64,000 nt of DNA, from contig NZ_CP093301.1 of assembly GCF_024362785.1 (NCBI RefSeq), forward strand, positions 3,968,001-4,032,000. Reading direction: 5' to 3'. The position numbers and the translations under genes are program-made. The notes beneath the pieces are model-generated. The model saw nothing but the letters and a program-made list of their open reading frames with translations. It was not told the origin of the DNA and searched no databases. Shown here one piece after another: positions 58,955-64,000 of the stretch; position 1 is the first letter of the stretch; each line of letters begins with the position of its first letter. Source of the stretch: Evansella sp. LMS18 (lineage in GTDB: Bacteria > Bacillota > Bacilli > Bacillales > Salisediminibacteriaceae).

Positions 58955-59944
58955 ATGTATCAGCCAAAAGATTCGTCATTATCTCCCCGCTTTTGCGGTG
59001 TACGTACATTTATGAGACTCGAGCAGATTACTACAACTGATAATGTGGACTTTGTAGTTGCAGGTGTTCCTTTTGACACAGCAGCTTCATACCGCACAGG
59101 ACAGCGGGGGGGGCCGCAGCATATCAGAAACTTCTCCGTTTTGCTACGACCATACAACCCGGATCAGAACATTAATATTTTTGACTACTGTTCCGGGGTT
59201 GACTATGGAGATATCGATGTTATACCTGGAAACATCCATCGAACATATGAAAACATACAAAATGGCTTGAGACCGATCCTGGAAAAAAATATCACTCCTG
59301 TAATTTTCGGAGGCGATCATTCCATTACTTTGGGTACTCTCCGTGCTTTTGCTGAAAAGTTTGGGCCAGTTGCACTTGTATTGTTCGATGCACATGCTGA
59401 CACATGGGACAACTATTACGGAGAGAAATATATGCATGGAACACCGTTCAGGCGTGCAGTGGAAGAAGGGCTGATTGATGTGGAGCATTCCATTATGGTC
59501 GGCATGCGAGGATCACTGTATGGTCCTGATGACATGAATGAAACGAGAGAACTGGGTTTTGAAGTAATTACAATGTCAGAGTTCAGAAAAATCGGGCTGG
59601 AAGAGGTAATGAGAAGAGTCCATTCCCGTGTAGGCAGGCACCCGGCATTTATTTCCTTCGATATTGATTTTGTGGATCCCTCCTTCGCACCGGGAACTGG
59701 GACTCCCGAAGTTTGCGGAGCGACAAATGTAGAAGCGATTGAGTGTGTAAGAAGATTAAATGGCCTTAATATAAAAGGGTTTGATTTAGTGGAAGTGCTG
59801 CCAACCTATGACAACGGAGAAATTACCGCGGTTATGGCGGCGAATGTGGCTCATGAAATGATTTCCCTGATTGCCTTAAAAAAGCAGGCTGAGCAGATGG
59901 AGAGGCAGCATGCAGTAATGAACAGCTCAACCCCGGACAAATAA
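58955..59944 (+). CDS. Agmatinase-family ureohydrolase (substrate uncertain)
   Basis: The 329-residue protein is a full arginase/agmatinase fold enzyme. The binuclear metal motifs GGDHS near residue 117, DAHADTWD near 145 and SFDIDFVDP near 238 are intact, and GTPFRRA follows the second. It hydrolyses a guanidino group to urea. The substrate could be agmatine, guanidinobutyrate, guanidinopropionate or guanidine; the neighbours (aldehyde dehydrogenase, NCS1 permease, amidase) do not match the usual polyamine operon. First gene after the sigma-54 promoter; GGGAGG before ATG. Confidence 0.85.
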   Translation: MYQPKDSSLSPRFCGVRTFMRLEQITTTDNVDFVVAGVPFDTAASYRTGQRGGPQHIRNFSVLLRPYNPDQNINIFDYCSGVDYGDIDVIPGNIHRTYENIQNGLRPILEKNITPVIFGGDHSITLGTLRAFAEKFGPVALVLFDAHADTWDNYYGEKYMHGTPFRRAVEEGLIDVEHSIMVGMRGSLYGPDDMNETRELGFEVITMSEFRKIGLEEVMRRVHSRVGRHPAFISFDIDFVDPSFAPGTGTPEVCGATNVEAIECVRRLNGLNIKGFDLVEVLPTYDNGEITAVMAANVAHEMISLIALKKQAEQMERQHAVMNSSTPDK

Positions 59945-59957
59945 AGGAGGTTTATCA

Positions 59958-61409
59958 TTGGACAAACAGTTATTTATAAATGGAAAGATGATTAAAGGGG
60001 AAGGAAACGCGCGGATACTCATTAACCCGGCAACAGGGCAAGAATTGGTAACGATTTATGAAGCTACTGTTGAGCAGGTGGAGATGGCGATACAGGCAGC
60101 TAAAACAGCTTTCAGCGAAACAGACTGGAAACAGGATAAAGAAGAAAGAGCGGCTTTACTAATGAAACTTGCTGGAAAGCTGGAAGAGAACCTGGAAGAA
60201 CTGGCTAAACTCGAAACAGAAAATACAGGTAAGCCAATACGTGAGTCCCGGCTTGATATTGAGGACTCAGCGGGCTGTCTGAAGTATTATGCTGATTTGC
60301 TGAGGGATCAGTTTTCAGAAATGATGGAGCAATGGGACGGCTCCGCGAGTATAGTGAAAAATGTTCCATTCGGGGTGACAGGATTAATCGTTCCGTGGAA
60401 CTTCCCCCTTCTCCTAGGGATCTGGAAGATTGCTCCTGCTCTTGCTGCCGGGAACACCGTTGTTTTTAAACCCTCAGAGTTGACACCGCTGTCATCAATC
60501 AAGCTGGCAGAATTAATGGGGGAATGCGGCTTCCCTGAAGGTGTCTTTAACCTTGTGCTTGGTGATGGTAAAACAGCAGGGGAGACTATTACAGCAAGCG
60601 AGGATGTACAAAAAATTTCCTTTACAGGAGGAACGGATACTGGCCGGCTTATTAACGAGCAGTGTGCGAGATCTTTCAAGAATGTCTCACTGGAACTTGG
60701 CGGTAAATCACCTCTTATCATATTTGATGATACTGATATAGATAAAGCGGTGGAATGGGCAATTTTCGGCGCTTTCTTCAACCAGGGAGAGGTTTGTGTA
60801 GCATCATCCAGAATTTTAGTCCAAGAAGATATTTATTCAGATTTTACAGAAAAGCTCACTGAAAAAACGAAGAAGATAAAACTTGGAGATCCGTTTAGTG
60901 AAGAAACAGAAATGGGCCCTGTTATCAGCATGGACCATCTCAGAAAAATAGAAAGCTATGTAGAAAAGGGCAAAGCAGAAGGCGCAAAGCTCCTTACAGG
61001 CGGTGAGCGTACTGGTAAACAAGGATACTATTTAACTCCTGTCATCTTTACAGATGTTACTCCTGACATGGAAATTGTTCAGGAAGAAATCTTTGGTCCG
61101 TTCTGTGTCATTCAAACGTTCAGCAGTGAAGAAGAGGCAGTGGAAATTGCTAATGGCACGAAATATGGTCTTGCTGCCGGAATACTTAGCAAAGATGTGG
61201 AACGTGCTGAACGTGTGGCAGATCAAATTGATTCAGGGATTATATGGATTAACAGCTACCATACACCGTTCGTTAATGCCCCTTGGGGCGGATTTAAACA
61301 GAGCGGCACTGGGAGGGAACTCGGCCCACATGGCCTTGCTGCCTATTCACAGCCTAAACATCTGAATACAAATGCAGTAATGGGGGAGCTTGGCTGGTAT
61401 AAGTTTTAA
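59958..61409 (+). CDS. NAD(P)+-dependent aldehyde dehydrogenase
   Basis: The 483-residue protein has the full aldehyde dehydrogenase set: VPWNFPLL, KPSELTPLSS, FTGGTDTGR for cofactor, SLELGGKSPLI with the general-base Glu, and NQGEVCVASSR with the nucleophile Cys near residue 279. Overall pattern is of the betaine-aldehyde/gamma-aminobutyraldehyde group. It probably oxidises an amino- or guanidino-aldehyde in this pathway. TTG start after AAAGGAGG, 13 bases after the ureohydrolase stop. Confidence 0.9.
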   Translation: MDKQLFINGKMIKGEGNARILINPATGQELVTIYEATVEQVEMAIQAAKTAFSETDWKQDKEERAALLMKLAGKLEENLEELAKLETENTGKPIRESRLDIEDSAGCLKYYADLLRDQFSEMMEQWDGSASIVKNVPFGVTGLIVPWNFPLLLGIWKIAPALAAGNTVVFKPSELTPLSSIKLAELMGECGFPEGVFNLVLGDGKTAGETITASEDVQKISFTGGTDTGRLINEQCARSFKNVSLELGGKSPLIIFDDTDIDKAVEWAIFGAFFNQGEVCVASSRILVQEDIYSDFTEKLTEKTKKIKLGDPFSEETEMGPVISMDHLRKIESYVEKGKAEGAKLLTGGERTGKQGYYLTPVIFTDVTPDMEIVQEEIFGPFCVIQTFSSEEEAVEIANGTKYGLAAGILSKDVERAERVADQIDSGIIWINSYHTPFVNAPWGGFKQSGTGRELGPHGLAAYSQPKHLNTNAVMGELGWYKF

Positions 61410-61460
61410 ATATTTTACTCCTAAGAATAAGCAAAAAACTAAAAAATAGGAGGAACAATT

Positions 61461-62822
61461 ATGGCTCAATTAGTGAATCAGTTTGGTAATGATAACATCA
61501 GACCAACGCCAAAAAATGAAAGGACAATGGGATTTTTCTCAACATTCGCCCTCTGGCTTGCGGCGAATGTTGTTATCACATCTGTTTTAACAGGGATGTT
61601 TTTTGTTCCTGACCTCCCATGGTCAACCGCAATATGGGTAATAATTATTGGGTCTGCGATTGGAGCTATCCCACTCGCGTTAACAGGAAGGATTGGGACA
61701 AGAACAGGTCTCTCCACAATGGTAATGACGCGAGCCGCATTCGGGCAGCGAGGAGCAATTCTCCCATCAATCGTTAATACAGTAGTATTAATAGGGTGGA
61801 GCTGGATACAAGCATATCTTGCAGGACTCAGCTTAAACTATGCAGTAAGCTTTGCTACTGGCTACAGCAATATCCCTCTGTTTGTTATACTGACTCAATT
61901 TTTAGTGGTTGGCATTACGATTTATGGTCACAGAAAAGTAGAAGGTCTTGAAAAGATAGTATCAATAGGAATGCTGCTATTATCAACTGTAGTTTTCTTT
62001 CAATTATTTACGAGGTATGAAGTCGGCTCCCTCATTACAATGCAGGTGGCACAGAATCCGGAAATCTCTGCAATCATTGCGTTTGATATCGTTGTAGCTA
62101 CAGCGTTTTCCTGGATGTCCTCTGTCTGTGACTTTAACAGATATGCTAAATCAGAGACAAAGGCGATGGCAGGAACTTATTTAGGGTATATTTTAGCATC
62201 CCTTATAGCAATGGGTCTTGGTGCTACAGTCAGCGGTTTCAGTATACTTGCAGGTATGGAACAAACATATGATCCTACTTTGCTCCTTGCACAGTATGGT
62301 TTTGGATTTGTTGCTGCAGTAGTTGTTTTCCTGTCAGTAGTGTCCACCAACGTAATGGCTTTGTACAGTGCATCCATGTCCTTTATGAACATATTTTCAA
62401 AGGTATCCTTCTGGAAGCCGGTAGCAGCTATAGGAGTAATTACAATCCTTGGTGCTCTTTTGCAGGAAGCATTAATGGCAAGCTTCTTTGACTTTATTCT
62501 ATTAATTGCCACATTGTTTATCCCAATTTTCGCTATTGTCCTTGTTGATTTCTTTATAATTAAAAAAGGGAATTATGATGCGAACGATATAGTGGAGGAT
62601 ACTAAGGGGCTATACCAATATCAGAATGGAATAAACATTTCTGCTTATATCGCTTATGTTCTCGGTGCGGCTTTTGCATACGTGTTTACTTATGTAGCAC
62701 CATTGAATATCGGGTCTTCTATCCTTACTTTCTTTGTTTCTGGTATCATTTACTGGGCAGCAATGAAATTATCTAATCAAATCCCCGAGCAGCCTGACCT
62801 TAGTAAAAAGGAAGTTTCCTGA
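61461..62822 (+). CDS. NCS1-family nucleobase/cation symporter
   Basis: The 453-residue protein has twelve membrane helices and the NCS1 hallmark segments: LTGRIGTRTGLSTMVMTRAAFG, WSWIQAYLAGLS, and SSVCDFNRYAKSET. Relatives import cytosine, allantoin, hydantoin or purines with Na+ or H+. In this operon it is the likely uptake system for the unknown substrate. The TGA stop overlaps the next ATG by one base. GGAGG before ATG. Confidence 0.9.
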   Translation: MAQLVNQFGNDNIRPTPKNERTMGFFSTFALWLAANVVITSVLTGMFFVPDLPWSTAIWVIIIGSAIGAIPLALTGRIGTRTGLSTMVMTRAAFGQRGAILPSIVNTVVLIGWSWIQAYLAGLSLNYAVSFATGYSNIPLFVILTQFLVVGITIYGHRKVEGLEKIVSIGMLLLSTVVFFQLFTRYEVGSLITMQVAQNPEISAIIAFDIVVATAFSWMSSVCDFNRYAKSETKAMAGTYLGYILASLIAMGLGATVSGFSILAGMEQTYDPTLLLAQYGFGFVAAVVVFLSVVSTNVMALYSASMSFMNIFSKVSFWKPVAAIGVITILGALLQEALMASFFDFILLIATLFIPIFAIVLVDFFIIKKGNYDANDIVEDTKGLYQYQNGINISAYIAYVLGAAFAYVFTYVAPLNIGSSILTFFVSGIIYWAAMKLSNQIPEQPDLSKKEVS

Positions 62823-63616
62823 TGTTTTCGTATATTGCTGGTGTACAGGATAAGTTTTTTAACGGAGAAGTGGACAGAAACCTTAAGAAAATTCGCAACA
62901 TTGTGAGCAAAACTAAGGAGTTACAGCCTGAAGCTGAATTGATTTTATTTCCCGAGCTGGCTGCAACCGGGTATTTTCTGTCAGAGGAGCTCTATGATAT
63001 AGCAGAAAATCAAGGTGGAAGAATTGAAGGAGAACTGTCTCAGCTTGCCAGGGAATTTGGTGTGATCCTTGCCTACGGATACGTAGAACTGGGAGAAGAC
63101 GGCAAGATTTATAATTCATTAAAAGTAATTAATGAAGAAGGAAGATCTATTGGTAATTATCGGAAAATTCACTTAACACCATTGGAAAAGGGTTATTTTA
63201 CTCCTGGCAATGAAGTAGTGTTAATTGAAAGCAGCATGGGAAAGCTTGGCTTAATGATATGCTGGGATTTAGCTTTTCCAGAATTGGCAAGAGAGCTTGC
63301 ATGTAAAGGGGCGGATGTAATTCTGGCACCAAGTGCATGGGAACTGCCGTTTAATAAACCTTACAACCATTTCGGAATGGCTAGGGCAATTGATAATACA
63401 CTCTTTTTAGTGACAGTAAATCATATTGGGAATTCCGAAGAACTGGAGTTTTTCGGGGAATCAGGTATTTACGGGCCTGATGGAGAAAGAATCGCCGGGG
63501 CTGATAATGATGAACAAATTATTTTTGCCCAGCTGGACCAGGGAAGCCGGAAAAAGTTGAGAAAAGATTTTTTCTCGATGCTTGATGAGAGAAGAGTGGA
63601 TGTGTATAAAATATAA
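62822..63616 (+). CDS. Carbon-nitrogen hydrolase (nitrilase superfamily amidase)
   Basis: The 264-residue protein has the catalytic triad of the superfamily: Glu in FPELAATGYF, Lys in YRKIHLTPLEKGYFTPG and Cys in MICWDLAFPELARELACKGADV. Amidase or carbamoylase activity is likely, for example on a carbamoyl or omega-amide intermediate. Translationally coupled to the permease gene (TGATG overlap). Confidence 0.9.
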   Translation: MFSYIAGVQDKFFNGEVDRNLKKIRNIVSKTKELQPEAELILFPELAATGYFLSEELYDIAENQGGRIEGELSQLAREFGVILAYGYVELGEDGKIYNSLKVINEEGRSIGNYRKIHLTPLEKGYFTPGNEVVLIESSMGKLGLMICWDLAFPELARELACKGADVILAPSAWELPFNKPYNHFGMARAIDNTLFLVTVNHIGNSEELEFFGESGIYGPDGERIAGADNDEQIIFAQLDQGSRKKLRKDFFSMLDERRVDVYKI

Positions 63617-63637
63617 GTTTTGGGGAGGAGCTAAGAT

Positions 63638-64000
63638 TTGAGAATTAAGAAGATTGTAGATTTATCAATGGATATCACAAATTCCACCCCTGTTTACCCA
63701 GGCGATCCCGAACCAGATATCAGGCCGGCAGCTACGATCGAGCAGGACGGGTATAATGTGAGCCAAGTGAATTTTGGCTCACATACAGGAACACATGTGG
63801 ATGCACCAGTTCATATAAATAAAAACGGGCAGACGATTGATGAAGCAGGGCTTGTCCCTTTTATGGGACGGGGAATGATTATTGATGTTACCGGGAAAGG
63901 TCCAGGTGACCCGATTACATTAGAGGATATTATACCCTATCTGAAGCGTATGGATAGTGAAGTTATTGTGTTGTTTTACACAGGCTGGTCTGTTTTCGTT
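63638..64000 (+). CDS. Cyclase-family (kynurenine formamidase-like) hydrolase, cut by window end
   Basis: The first 121 residues are present. DLSMDITNSTPVYPGDPEP, then SHTGTHVDAPVH, the metal-binding HxGTHxDxPxH motif of the cyclase/KynB family, are visible. These metal-dependent enzymes hydrolyse amides or cyclic imides. It starts with TTG after GGGGAGGAG and is the fifth gene of the sigma-54 operon. The rest lies beyond base 64000. Confidence 0.85.
   Translation, partial: MRIKKIVDLSMDITNSTPVYPGDPEPDIRPAATIEQDGYNVSQVNFGSHTGTHVDAPVHINKNGQTIDEAGLVPFMGRGMIIDVTGKGPGDPITLEDIIPYLKRMDSEVIVLFYTGWSVFV

Overview
The window reads as chromosomal DNA of a low-to-moderate GC, spore-forming-type Bacillota, most likely a member of the Bacillaceae from a saline or alkaline habitat. 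The reasons are strong AGGAGG-type ribosome sites with frequent TTG and GTG starts, sigma-A promoters, family types typical of Bacillus relatives (YflT stress proteins, DUF1450, DUF3219, DUF4181, YczI-like and NsrR-controlled Hmp), very acidic secreted lipoproteins, and a Bacillaceae-type dispersed repeat with GCTGGGACA ends. I see no tRNA, rRNA, CRISPR array, prophage or transposase gene.

Bases 1-28 kb are mostly housekeeping and accessory single genes: the tail of a ClpE-like chaperone, a CaCA-type cation exchanger, a metallo-beta-lactamase/HhH lipoprotein, two MFS exporters, an MgtE channel with a hairpin leader, pantothenate kinase, a flavin reductase-like protein, a NERD-domain protein flanked by duplicated 20-21-bp-period repeats, an S9 peptidase, an ECF sigma factor in operon with a beta-repeat protein, an SDR enzyme, the divergent hmp/nsrR pair with NsrR-like operators, a family 5 uracil-DNA glycosylase and two YflT-like stress proteins. 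Intergenic DNA is rich in dispersed palindromes and 21-bp-period arrays.

Bases 29.3-44.2 kb form a catabolic block. A sigma-54 promoter precedes pxpB-pxpC-BCCP-biotin carboxylase-pxpA. Together these encode a 5-oxoprolinase-type enzyme with all the parts of a split urea-carboxylase-like biotin enzyme. A PAS/AAA+ sigma-54 activator follows. Next come a coxG-S-L-M-like molybdenum hydroxylase and a coxD-E-xdhC-mocA-like maturation set. The large subunit carries AYRGAGK, not the CO dehydrogenase active-site loop, so the substrate is probably an N-heterocycle or other organic molecule.

Bases 44.5-57.2 kb hold unrelated small operons: GNAT enzymes, a secreted protein with eight ~90-residue repeats, a HEIGH metallopeptidase-like protein, a third YflT paralogue, a DUF402 protein, a phosphohistidine phosphatase-like protein, an S41 peptidase and a lipoprotein phosphodiesterase.

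Bases 57.3-64 kb hold a second, paralogous PAS/AAA+ activator and a second sigma-54 promoter driving ureohydrolase-aldehyde dehydrogenase-NCS1 permease-carbon/nitrogen hydrolase-cyclase (cut by the window end). The two sigma-54 modules together look like an uncharacterised nitrogen-compound degradation system: uptake by the NCS1 permease, then ring hydroxylation, lactam or ureide opening, guanidino or amide hydrolysis and aldehyde oxidation. That pathway reading is inference; the substrates are unknown.
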